Shown one piece after another: positions 9,102-15,741 of a stretch of 64,000 bases of DNA. The DNA comes from JBFXCS01 sp050181915 (GTDB lineage Bacteria > Actinomycetota > Thermoleophilia > Miltoncostaeales > Miltoncostaeaceae): contig JBFXCS010000004.1 in NCBI GenBank assembly GCA_050181915.1, positions 248,001 through 312,000 on the forward strand, given 5' to 3'. A model generated the notes under the pieces. The model searched no databases. It was not told the DNA's origin and was given only the letters and a program-made list of their open reading frames with translations. The position numbers were made by a program, and so were the translations under genes. Each line of letters begins with the position of its first letter. Positions within the stretch are counted from its first letter, which is position 1.

Positions 9102-10592
9102 CTATCCTCGCGGGACCACGCCCTCGTAGCTCAGTGGATAGAGCACAGGTTTCCTAAACCTGGTGTCGCAGGTTCGATCCCTGCCGGGGGCATCATCCGC
9201 TGAATCCCGGTCAGCCATGCCGATGTCGGCTGATCCGCTCCCCTCGTCTGGGGCGCCCGCGTTGGGTTCCCTGGCAGTCTCCCTAGCAGTCCCGACGGCG
9301 GGCGTGAGCGTGTCGAACACGTCAGACACGGCTTCGAGCTGCGCGTCGGTCAGCAGGTGGGCGTAGACCTTCGCGGTGATGTCGGGGTTACCGTGGCCGA
9401 GGTGGCGGGACACGACGATGAGCGGCACGCCGTGGGCGAGCAGCAGCGATCCGCACGTGTGGCGCAGGCCGTGGAACGTGACGACCGGCTGCGGCCGCGC
9501 TCGCGCCTGTGGCGTGGTGAGGCCTGCGCGCTCCAGGGCCCGCACGAGCATCTGCCCGGGCGTGCCGGGGCTCATCGGGCAGTGACTTTCCCGGCCGGGG
9601 ATGGGCTGGCTGTCCGGGCCGAGGATCGGTCGACCTGGCGCACCTGGCCACACGTAACCGTCGGCGGGCGCGCCGGCCTCGATCACGGACTGCCGGTACC
9701 ACGCGGCCAGTGCCCGTGTGAACGTCTGCGAGATCCGGACCTGCCTGGCGCGGCGGCCCTTCGTGGTGCGCTCCCCCCGGCGCTTGCCGATCTCCCACAC
9801 GGAGCGGCGCACGTCGATCCTGCGGGCCGAGAGGTGGACGTCGAGCCACCGCAGCCCGATCACTTCTCCGCGGCGCAGCCCGCCCTCGGCCGCGGCCCGG
9901 ATGATCGTCTCGCCGCGGAGGGTTCGACAGGCCGCGAGAAGCTGCTCCAGCTGCGGTTCGGTCAAGACCTTCTCGGCACCCTGGCGGCGTTCCGTGTCGG
10001 GTGGCAGCGGCCGCAGCCCGATCGCGGGGTTGGTGGGGATCCGCCCCCACTGCACGGCGGCGGACAGCATCGCGCGGAGCGTCGCGACGCTGGAGATGGT
10101 GGTGCGGCGGCTGGTGCCGGCCTCGCGGAGGCGGCTGCGCCACGCCTCGATCCGCTCGCGGGTGATCTCGTGCAGCTCGAGGTGTCCGAAGTCGCGGTGG
10201 ATGCGGAGGCGGTAATCGGCCTGGTACGTCGCGATCGTGTGCTCGGACAGCACCGCGGCGCGGGTCCGCAGGTACGACGCGGCGAAGTCGATGAGCAGCA
10301 CCGGAGCGGTCGAGCTGACCACCGGCACCGCCGCTCGCCCCGCCGCGAGCCGCCGCCGCCGCTCCGCCCGGGCATCCGTCAGAGACCCGTGAACCGTCAC
10401 CGACGTCACCCTCCCCGGCCGTGCCGTCGGGACCCTGATCACCCACGGGCACCGGCACCGCCGCCCCGGCCCGCGGTCCGCGGTCGCCGGACACGCGACG
10501 CGGTGAGACCGCAGGATCCCGGGCTCCACCACCTCCTGCCACCCTCGCCGCGGCTTCTCCGCCACAGTCGCTCCCTGGACGTGGGTGATCAC
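9102..10592 (-). CDS. int: Tyrosine-type site-specific integrase, C-terminus read through the tRNA
   Basis: 496 aa from GTG 10592. An Arg-rich N-terminus is followed by an SAM-like DNA-binding domain (about 125-220) and the catalytic domain with Arg in GGLRRGEV, the HGLRHTCGS box, LGHGNPDITA and the nucleophile in VYAHLL. It recombines attP with the tRNA-Arg site. The reading frame runs across the whole att core and out into the tRNA 5' half before stopping at 9104-9102, so its last 16 residues are host-encoded. The true start is uncertain; a GTG nearer the VTVHGSLTDA region is possible. One base separates it from the upstream excisionase gene. Confidence 0.92.
   Translation of the reverse strand: MITHVQGATVAEKPRRGWQEVVEPGILRSHRVACPATADRGPGRRCRCPWVIRVPTARPGRVTSVTVHGSLTDARAERRRRLAAGRAAVPVVSSTAPVLLIDFAASYLRTRAAVLSEHTIATYQADYRLRIHRDFGHLELHEITRERIEAWRSRLREAGTSRRTTISSVATLRAMLSAAVQWGRIPTNPAIGLRPLPPDTERRQGAEKVLTEPQLEQLLAACRTLRGETIIRAAAEGGLRRGEVIGLRWLDVHLSARRIDVRRSVWEIGKRRGERTTKGRRARQVRISQTFTRALAAWYRQSVIEAGAPADGYVWPGAPGRPILGPDSQPIPGRESHCPMSPGTPGQMLVRALERAGLTTPQARARPQPVVTFHGLRHTCGSLLLAHGVPLIVVSRHLGHGNPDITAKVYAHLLTDAQLEAVSDVFDTLTPAVGTARETAREPNAGAPDEGSGSADIGMADRDSADDAPGRDRTCDTRFRKPVLYPLSYEGVVPRG
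9120..9192 (+). tRNA. tRNA-Arg (anticodon CCT)
   Basis: A 73-nt cloverleaf. Acceptor GCCCTCG pairs with CGGGGGC, discriminator A at 9192. The D-arm has TAGCTCAGTGGATAGAGC; the anticodon stem CAGGT/ACCTG encloses TTCCTAA (anticodon CCT); the T-arm has GCAGG TTCGATC CCTGC. CCA is not encoded. The 3' 42 nt are repeated at 22108-22149, which marks it as the integration site of the following element. Confidence 0.95.
9151..9192. repeat. attL core (42-bp direct repeat inside tRNA-Arg)
   Basis: Identical to 22108-22149 and covering the tRNA from the anticodon loop to the discriminator base. The mismatches just outside (9150 t versus 22107 a, 9193 t versus 22150 c) define the ends. Insertion at the 3' half of a tRNA keeps the tRNA intact, as is normal for tyrosine-integrase elements. 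Confidence 0.93.
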
Positions 10593-10593
10593 G

Positions 10594-10914
10594 CTACGAG
10601 CCCCCCGGTCCGCTGGTCAACGGAGCGTCCCGCCAGAACTCCGGGGGAGGGATCCCCTGATCCGCCTCGTGTGCGCGCCGCCGCCGAGCGGGGCGCGGGT
10701 CGGCGGCTACGTCCTGCGGCTCGCCGCCGCGGCTGTTCCGCTTCAACGCCTCCTCGTGGGTGGCGAGGTCATCAACGCGGATCACGAGCCGCCCCGCGAC
10801 GAGGAACCCACCACCGTCATGCATCACCTTCCGCGCGGCCCGCGGGTCGCGGATCCCGTATCGCCGCATCACCGCCGGCACGTCCAGGATCTCGTGCAGC
10901 CCAGCGTGGCTCAC
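10594..10914 (-). CDS. Excisionase-like HTH protein
   Basis: 106 aa. Residues 5-57 form a helix-turn-helix followed by a short hairpin (LDVPAVMRRYGI, FLVAGRLVIRVDDL), the pattern of MerR/Xis-type DNA-binding proteins. The tail is Arg/Pro-rich. It is placed directly before int, where xis genes of AICEs normally lie, and its GTG overlaps the previous stop (GTGA). Excision control is inferred from fold and position. Confidence 0.7.
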   Translation of the reverse strand: MSHAGLHEILDVPAVMRRYGIRDPRAARKVMHDGGGFLVAGRLVIRVDDLATHEEALKRNSRGGEPQDVAADPRPARRRRAHEADQGIPPPEFWRDAPLTSGPGGS

Positions 10915-11582
10915 CGCCCACCGCCGTTCCCGGCCGCCTGTCTCGCCGCTCTTCGGTTTCGTACCTCACGTGCGATGGTCGGTGAGAGCGCGTCCAGCCC
11001 GGTGACGACACGGCTGGGCGGCGGAGCCTGAGCCCCCGGCTCAGGCTCAGGCGGAGCCGCCGCGCTCTCGACAGGCCGGAGGGAAGGGGTAGGGGAAGGA
11101 AGGGAAGTACCTTCCCTTCCCTTCCTTTCGGTCGGACCAGTCCCGGTCCGGTCCGGGTGTGGTCCCGGACCACCCTGCATACGCCCTGGTTCGCGTCGTG
11201 CCGGCCGCCGCCATCGCTCGGTGACCTCGGCCGGCTCGAACGGCGACGGCGCCTGCCTCTCCGGCCGGTCGCCCCGCTGGTCTTCGAGGAACGTCGGCAC
11301 CCGCACGCCCGGGGTCCCGTCGCGGCTGGTCACGCGCTCGAGCAGGCCGAGCTGGAGCATCGCGTCGAGCCATGCGCGCACCTCGGCCGGCCCGATGCCG
11401 TCACGGCCCGGGCAGACCGCCAGGTGCAGCTCGCGGGCGTCATCCGGGACGCACCCCCACCGGTCGAGGAACGGGGTCAAGCGCAACGCGAAGGCCTCCG
11501 CGTCACCGCCGTGGGAGGCGCGCAGATCGATGAGGCGGGCATCGACGGCTGTGCGACGATGGATCATCCGGCGCTCAGCCAT
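10911..11582 (-). CDS. Winged-helix protein resembling phage replication-organiser proteins
   Basis: 223 aa. Residues 5-120 have the helical and winged pattern seen in actinophage replication/DnaD-like proteins: LRLTPFLDRWGCVPDD, then VRAWLDAMLQLGLLERV and VRVPTFLEDQRG. The second half is Pro/Arg-rich and probably disordered. The ATG at 11582 is chosen because GGAGGG lies 6-7 nt upstream; a longer in-frame reading to 11750 lacks such a site. Role unknown beyond probable DNA binding in replication or regulation. Confidence 0.6.
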   Translation of the reverse strand: MAERRMIHRRTAVDARLIDLRASHGGDAEAFALRLTPFLDRWGCVPDDARELHLAVCPGRDGIGPAEVRAWLDAMLQLGLLERVTSRDGTPGVRVPTFLEDQRGDRPERQAPSPFEPAEVTERWRRPARREPGRMQGGPGPHPDRTGTGPTERKGREGTSLPSPTPSLRPVESAAAPPEPEPGAQAPPPSRVVTGLDALSPTIAREVRNRRAARQAAGNGGGR

Positions 11583-11778
11583 GACTGTCCCTCCGGTCAT
11601 CGCCCTGGAGCAGTCGGATCGCCCCGCGGGCGTTGGCCGCCTTCTCTGCCGCCAACGCTGCGCCCCGAGGATCTCCGGCCTGATCGCACGCGTCGTACAC
11701 CCGCTCGAACTCTTCGACCTTCGCTTGCAGAAGCTCGATCGCGCGTACACGGTTCGGTGTCCGTCGACGCCAGCTCAT
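11575..11778 (-). CDS. Small hypothetical protein (67 aa)
   Basis: Basic N-terminus (MSWRRR) followed by a single long amphipathic helical region rich in Ala, Glu and Gln. No family recognised. It overlaps both neighbours by a few bases (stop at 11575 inside the start region of the next gene, start at 11778 overlapping the previous stop), the usual sign of a phage-type operon. Confidence 0.55.
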   Translation of the reverse strand: MSWRRRTPNRVRAIELLQAKVEEFERVYDACDQAGDPRGAALAAEKAANARGAIRLLQGDDRRDSHG

Positions 11779-12038
11779 CGGTCATCCATCCACGCGGTCT
11801 CATGGAGCATCGCCAGCAACGCGCGCCCGATCTTCAGGCTCGATCGATCCCGGAAGCGCTCCGGCATCGTGGATTCGAGGTTGCGTAGCCGCGCGGCCGC
11901 AATATCCGCGTGGAGTCGGTCGCAACCGTCAGCGAACGGTGACTGCCTCACGTGGCGGATCCGGCCGTCGATCGTCGCTAGTGCTGCTTCGATCGCTTCC
12001 CGTGGGGTCACCTCGGGTGACGCTGACACCGCGGTCAT
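11775..12038 (-). CDS. Small hypothetical protein (87 aa)
   Basis: Predicted mostly helical, opening MTAVSASPEVTPREAIEAAL and ending in ALLAMLHETAWMDDR. No family recognised. Start and stop overlap both neighbours by four bases. Part of the leftward early module of the element. Confidence 0.55.
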   Translation of the reverse strand: MTAVSASPEVTPREAIEAALATIDGRIRHVRQSPFADGCDRLHADIAAARLRNLESTMPERFRDRSSLKIGRALLAMLHETAWMDDR

Positions 12039-12526
12039 CGGGGTCCGCCTTCCCGGCGGCGGGGCTCTACCCGCTTGCTGGCGGGGAGACTGGGACCTGC
12101 GGGTGCGGGGTCTGAGCCGCCGCTATCGTCGCCTGAGCCGCCGGCGCCTGAGCCGCTACTGCGAGTGCGGCGAGAGCCCTGCGACGTCCGGACACCCAGG
12201 CCTCGGCGGGCAGAACAGATCCACAAGGGGACGGCGCGAGCGAGCGCTGCAGCGGGGACCCTCTGGTCAGCGGTGGCTCGAAGGCCGGATGCCGTCAGTT
12301 GCTGGTTCCTCTGCTTCGATCGCACGCGGTTCGCGTATGTGATCTCCTCGGTCTCCGCAGGGGTCGCAGGACGAGGCCCGGCCCCGGGATCGAACGTCCC
12401 GGCCTTCTTCCGTTGGGCCGTCTGCCATGCGCTCAACCCCATGTGAGGGTTCCCGTCACAGAGGGCGATCGCCTCCTCCAGGCTTCGGGCGCGCCGGCCG
12501 ATCTCCTCAGACGTCATCGTAGGCAT
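12035..12526 (-). CDS. Hypothetical protein of the integrated element (163 aa)
   Basis: The N-terminal 70 residues look structured (EEIGRRARSLEEAIALCDGN, GLSAWQTAQRKK). The C-terminal half is Arg/Ser/Gly/Pro-rich and may be disordered. A strong GGAGG stands only 3 nt before the ATG at 12526, so the ATG at 12517 (fourth codon, spacing 12) could also be used. No function can be named. First gene of the overlapping set that runs down to int. Confidence 0.5.
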   Translation of the reverse strand: MPTMTSEEIGRRARSLEEAIALCDGNPHMGLSAWQTAQRKKAGTFDPGAGPRPATPAETEEITYANRVRSKQRNQQLTASGLRATADQRVPAAALARAVPLWICSARRGLGVRTSQGSRRTRSSGSGAGGSGDDSGGSDPAPAGPSLPASKRVEPRRREGGPR

Positions 12527-12579
12527 GCGCCTCCTTTTCGAGGTCGTGTCTTACGTCGACTACAGCAGACTGCGGGCGG

Positions 12580-12783
12580 CTAATCACTTTCAGCGCGGCG
12601 TTGCCGGCGCCCTGGCCACCCGTCGCCGGCGAGCTTCTCGACGTCAGCTCTCTGGAAGATGAACGCGCCACCCACCTCTGCGGCCTTGGGGAGCAGGCCG
12701 ACCTCGACCAGCTGGAGGACGCGCCGCTTACTCGTCTGGAGAATCTCCGAGGCTTCAGCGGTAGAGAGGAGATCGCCAGGCAT
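12580..12783 (-). CDS. Excisionase-family HTH protein
   Basis: 67 aa, almost entirely an HTH_17/MerR-like fold: LLSTAEASEILQTSKRRVLQ, then EVGGAFIFQRADVEKLA. Such proteins act as excisionases or small regulators. It is divergent from the SCO3933-like gene. A TAGACT box (12794-12789) stands 6 nt before the ATG, so a leaderless transcript is likely. A decayed copy of its C-terminus is present at 23785-23845 in the neighbouring island. Confidence 0.78.
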   Translation of the reverse strand: MPGDLLSTAEASEILQTSKRRVLQLVEVGLLPKAAEVGGAFIFQRADVEKLAGDGWPGRRQRRAESD

Positions 12784-12803
12784 GTGGACAGTCTAGTTCT
12801 TTA

Positions 12804-12832
12804 TTGCGCGATCGCGAAAGACGGTGTAGCGT
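12804..12832 (+). promoter_or_regulatory. Promoter for the rightward transfer/replication operon
   Basis: A -35 TTGCGC (12804-12809) and -10 TAGCGT (12827-12832) are 17 nt apart. This would start transcription near 12839 and leave a 5' leader of about 180 nt before the first start codon at 13019. The opposing leaderless promoter for the 12783 gene lies immediately to the left, so this is the control switch of the element. Confidence 0.5.
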
Positions 12833-12889
12833 GGCGAGCGCAAACAAGTTGGGGCCCGCGCGGTTGCACCCGCCGGACCCCGTGGCAAC

Positions 12890-12997
12890 GGACCTGCGAG
12901 GAGGTCACGTGGCGACACCGGATGCTACCCCGCGCGGGGTTCACGCGAGGCGCTCGCGTGGTATTCGCGGGGTTGCCTCGGGGTACCTCGCAGGTCC
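12890..12997 (+). promoter_or_regulatory. Structured leader: long inverted repeat enclosing two palindromes
   Basis: Arms GGACCTGCGAGG (12890-12901) and CCTCGCAGGTCC (12986-12997) are perfect 12-bp complements. Between them lie the 14-bp palindrome ACCCCGCGCGGGGT (12927-12940) and the hairpin CACGCGAG-gcg-CTCGCGTG (12942-12960). The closing arm ends 7 nt before the Shine-Dalgarno (GGAGGG 13005-13010). As RNA it would form a multibranched junction in the 5' leader; as DNA it could be a cruciform such as an origin or operator region. It matches no riboswitch class recognised here. Confidence 0.6.
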
Positions 12998-13018
12998 CTC
13001 ACATGGAGGGACTGGACT

Positions 13019-13405
13019 ATGCGTGTTCTGCCGATCGAGACGGCCCGGATCGCGTTCGCGTTCATCGATGCGGTGCCGATGGACGCGAGGAACCGGGAGA
13101 CGGGTGAGCTGATCCGCGGCCGCCAGGCGGCCGACCCCGACGGGGTGCCGTTGTGGAACGTGAACGTGCTGGCGGTGGTGGAGGGTCAGGACGGCGGGGA
13201 GACGGTGCGGGTCCGGGTGGCGGCGGGGGAGCAGCCGGGCTTCCAGCCGCTGGACCGGGTGGAGTTCGACGGGCTGGTCGGGCGGCCGTGGGAGCAGAAC
13301 GGCCGCAGCGGGGTGTCGTTCAGCGCCGTGGGGGTGCGCCCGGCGGGATCCCCGAACGGCCGGGCCCGCGCGTCGGCGACGGCAGCGGCGGGTGAGGGCT
13401 CGTGA
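13019..13405 (+). CDS. SCO3933-family regulatory protein of actinomycete integrative elements
   Basis: 128 aa. The opening VLPIETARIAFAFIDAVP and the WNVNVLAVVEG and GRPWEQNGRSGVSFSA blocks match a protein found next to traSA/FtsK genes in Streptomyces integrative elements (named SCO3933 family). The beta-rich pattern suggests a single-stranded DNA or OB-like fold, but function is unproven. GGAGGG stands 8 nt before the ATG. First gene of a rightward operon in which every gene overlaps the next. Confidence 0.75.
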   Translation: MRVLPIETARIAFAFIDAVPMDARNRETGELIRGRQAADPDGVPLWNVNVLAVVEGQDGGETVRVRVAAGEQPGFQPLDRVEFDGLVGRPWEQNGRSGVSFSAVGVRPAGSPNGRARASATAAAGEGS

Positions 13406-13521
13406 TGGTGGCCATCGTGGTCATGCTGGTGGTGGTCGCCGTGGTGGTGTTCCTCGCCGCGGCGGCGGGGGAGGCGGTGTGGCGCTCCGACGCCCGCCGT
13501 CGGCGGCGGTGGCTGCCATGA
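13405..13521 (+). CDS. 38-aa single-pass membrane protein
   Basis: Begins in the TGATG junction with the preceding gene and encodes one long Val/Leu/Ala membrane helix followed by a strongly basic tail (RSDARRRRRW). It ends in ATGA, overlapping the next start. Small membrane proteins at this place are common in AICE transfer operons; it may help the translocase but this is inference. Confidence 0.6.
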   Translation: MVAIVVMLVVVAVVVFLAAAAGEAVWRSDARRRRRWLP

Positions 13522-13922
13522 GCGACCTGTCGTTGGTGCTGCTGCGACCCGCTCAGGATTGCGTGCGGGAGCTGCTGCGGTGGCAGATCGTCGAGGAGTT
13601 GGACGGCGAGTGCCGCGTTGAGGACCTCGTGACCGCGGTTCACCTCGGTCGGATCTACCACCGCCTCGGTGAGTCGGGATCCGGGCTGCTGCCCGACGAC
13701 CGGGCGGTCTCGATGCAGGACGTGGAGGTCATCCGGAGGGCGGCCCGCAAGGAGCGAGACCTGGCGCGGGATCTCCTCGATCACTGGTTCTCCGAGGACG
13801 GGAACCCGGCGCGCGACGAGCGGTGCATCGCGACGTGGCGGGTGCGCGCGGAGCGAGCAGAATGGCTGCTCACCGTGCTCGCCGACGACTTCCCGGGTCT
13901 GCGCGCAAGCGAGGCGGCGTGA
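13518..13922 (+). CDS. Hypothetical protein in transfer operon (134 aa)
   Basis: Mostly helical, charged and soluble, opening MSDLSLVLLRPAQDCVRELL and with a Trp/Arg-rich C-terminal helix pair (CIATWRVRAERAEWLL). No family recognised. Overlaps both neighbours by four bases (ATGA, GTGA), so it is co-translated with the membrane peptide and the FtsK-like translocase. Confidence 0.6.
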   Translation: MSDLSLVLLRPAQDCVRELLRWQIVEELDGECRVEDLVTAVHLGRIYHRLGESGSGLLPDDRAVSMQDVEVIRRAARKERDLARDLLDHWFSEDGNPARDERCIATWRVRAERAEWLLTVLADDFPGLRASEAA

Positions 13923-15358
13923 CGGCCCGCGTCCTCTCCCGCGCGGTGAGGGTGTCGTTCCGGGCGTCTCTGGGGCTCTCGCGGGCCCTGGGGGCGCTGC
14001 GGCGCGCCGCCGTCCCGGCTCTCGCCGCGGCGTGGGCGGTCGTTCCCGTGGCGGGCCCGTTCCTGTATCTCCCCGTGGTGCTGTTCGTCGGGTTGTCGTT
14101 GGCGGGGTGGCCGCTGCCGGTGCGGGTGCTGTGCGCTCTCGCCGGTCCCGTGGTGTACGTGCTGCTCGAGGCGGACACCGGCCGCCGCCTCGACCGTGGC
14201 CGGCTCGAGCAGCGCCTCACCGACGCGGGCCGATCGAGCCGTCAGCGGTTGGCGGCGGCGCGGGTGCGGCACCGCTGGCAGGACACCCTTGAGCAGCTGG
14301 GCTGGGCGGATGAGACCCGCCCGACCCGCCTGCGGCACGTCGAGGACCGGGGCGACGGGCTGCGGGTGGTGTTCCGGCCGCCGCCGGGGACGCGGCCTGA
14401 GCGGTGGCCGGAGCTGGTCGACGGGCTGCGCCGGCATCTCGGGATGCACTCGGCGCGGCACGCCGAGCACCCCACGGAGCCCGGCACGATCGTCGCGACG
14501 TTCGGCCCCGAGCCCTTGCCGCACCGGGTGGACGCCGGTCCCGCGGTCGGCGCGCCGCCTTTGCAAGGCGGAGGTCACGTGGTCGAGCTCGGGCCGCGTG
14601 GCGGTGGTGGTGTGGCGCGGTGGGTGCTGGGGGAGTCGCCGCACCTGCTCGTGGCGGGATCGACTGGTGGCGGTAAGGGCGGCGTGCTGCGCCTCATCGC
14701 CCAGCGCCTCCTCACTGCGGGTGTGCGGGTGTGGGTGATCGACCCGAAGGGCACCGGGGAGTGGCGGTGGGCGCACGAGACAGGCGCCCAGGTGACCCGC
14801 GACCTCACCGAGGGTCTCGACGTGCTGCGCGCCGCGGTCCGCGAGATCCGGGAGCGGTGCGACCTCACCTGGCAGAACGGCGTGGACAAGGTCACGGCCC
14901 TGCACCCGGAGCTGCGGCCCCCGCCGTTGGTGGTCATCCTCGACGAGGCCGCGGACCTGCTGATGCTGCGGCGCGTCCCCGCGGAGAGACAGGCGGATGA
15001 GCTGCGCGCCGAGGCCGGATCCCTCGCGGCGGTCATCGCCAGCCAGGGGCGTGCTGCTGATGTGCACCTGGTGGTCGCGATCCAGCGCCCGGATATCGCG
15101 CTGCTCGGTCCCGCCGGCGGGTTCCTGCGCGAGAACCTCCCCGGCCGCCTCGGTCTGGGGCGGGTGAGCGTGGAGGGCCTCGACATGCTCCTCGGCCCCG
15201 GCCACCGCGACCTCGCCCTGACCGGCACGCCGGGCCGCGCCATCGCCACGCACCTCGCCGCCGGCGACACCACACCCACGGTCCTGCAGGTCGCCCATCT
15301 CGACGCGAGCGACCTTCTCCCCGCCGGCTGGGCCCCTGACGCACGGGAGGCAGCGTGA
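13919..15358 (+). CDS. FtsK/SpoIIIE-type DNA translocase (TraSA-like)
   Basis: 479 aa. Two hydrophobic segments at about residues 30-85 anchor it in the membrane. The RecA-like motor follows: Walker A GSTGGGKGG (about 247-255), Walker B LVVILDEAADLL (about 337-348) and a sensor region HLVVAIQRPD. This is the AICE main transfer protein type, which moves double-stranded DNA between cells. The residue after the Walker Lys is Gly rather than Ser/Thr, as in the GKGS/GKG variants of this family. In this element it stands where a phage would have a packaging motor, so a packaging role is also conceivable. Confidence 0.9.
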   Translation: MTARVLSRAVRVSFRASLGLSRALGALRRAAVPALAAAWAVVPVAGPFLYLPVVLFVGLSLAGWPLPVRVLCALAGPVVYVLLEADTGRRLDRGRLEQRLTDAGRSSRQRLAAARVRHRWQDTLEQLGWADETRPTRLRHVEDRGDGLRVVFRPPPGTRPERWPELVDGLRRHLGMHSARHAEHPTEPGTIVATFGPEPLPHRVDAGPAVGAPPLQGGGHVVELGPRGGGGVARWVLGESPHLLVAGSTGGGKGGVLRLIAQRLLTAGVRVWVIDPKGTGEWRWAHETGAQVTRDLTEGLDVLRAAVREIRERCDLTWQNGVDKVTALHPELRPPPLVVILDEAADLLMLRRVPAERQADELRAEAGSLAAVIASQGRAADVHLVVAIQRPDIALLGPAGGFLRENLPGRLGLGRVSVEGLDMLLGPGHRDLALTGTPGRAIATHLAAGDTTPTVLQVAHLDASDLLPAGWAPDAREAA

Positions 15359-15741
15359 TGCCGGATCGCCAGGTGACGTTGGACCCCGCAATCGTTCCGG
15401 ACGTCCGAGTCGTGCTGGAGCACGCCGTGTGTCGCGTCGTGGAGTACCTCAGCGATCCGGACTCCGGACCGAGGGTGGCGGAGATGGGCGGTGTGTTGTC
15501 GCGGCTCTTGGAGCTCGGCGAGGCTCTCGGCGCGGTGGGCCGGCATTGCTGGACGACTGCCGACGTGGCGGTGTCGCCGAAGATGTTGCCGCTGATCCTG
15601 GAGGCGGCCCGCGGCGATCTCGACCCGACGATCGCCGCGTTCAATCCCGACGACGCCGAGGAGCGCGACCGCGTCTTCGCTTGGTCTGTCGTGCCGCTGC
15701 GGGTGATCGAGGAGCTGTCGCGGCTGGTGGACGCGGCGTGA
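15358..15741 (+). CDS. Hypothetical protein between translocase and replication genes (127 aa)
   Basis: Helical, acidic protein with no recognised domain. TGATG start overlap with the translocase; GTGA end overlap with the replication gene. It has a heptad-like helix (VLSRLLELGEALGAV). Its conserved place suggests a role in replication or transfer, but nothing in the sequence identifies it. Confidence 0.6.
   Translation: MPDRQVTLDPAIVPDVRVVLEHAVCRVVEYLSDPDSGPRVAEMGGVLSRLLELGEALGAVGRHCWTTADVAVSPKMLPLILEAARGDLDPTIAAFNPDDAEERDRVFAWSVVPLRVIEELSRLVDAA

Noticed and set aside
12075..12446. Plus-strand gene opposite the 12035-12526 gene
   Set aside because: No ribosome site and it opposes a tightly overlapping minus-strand operon; composition is not better than the antisense.
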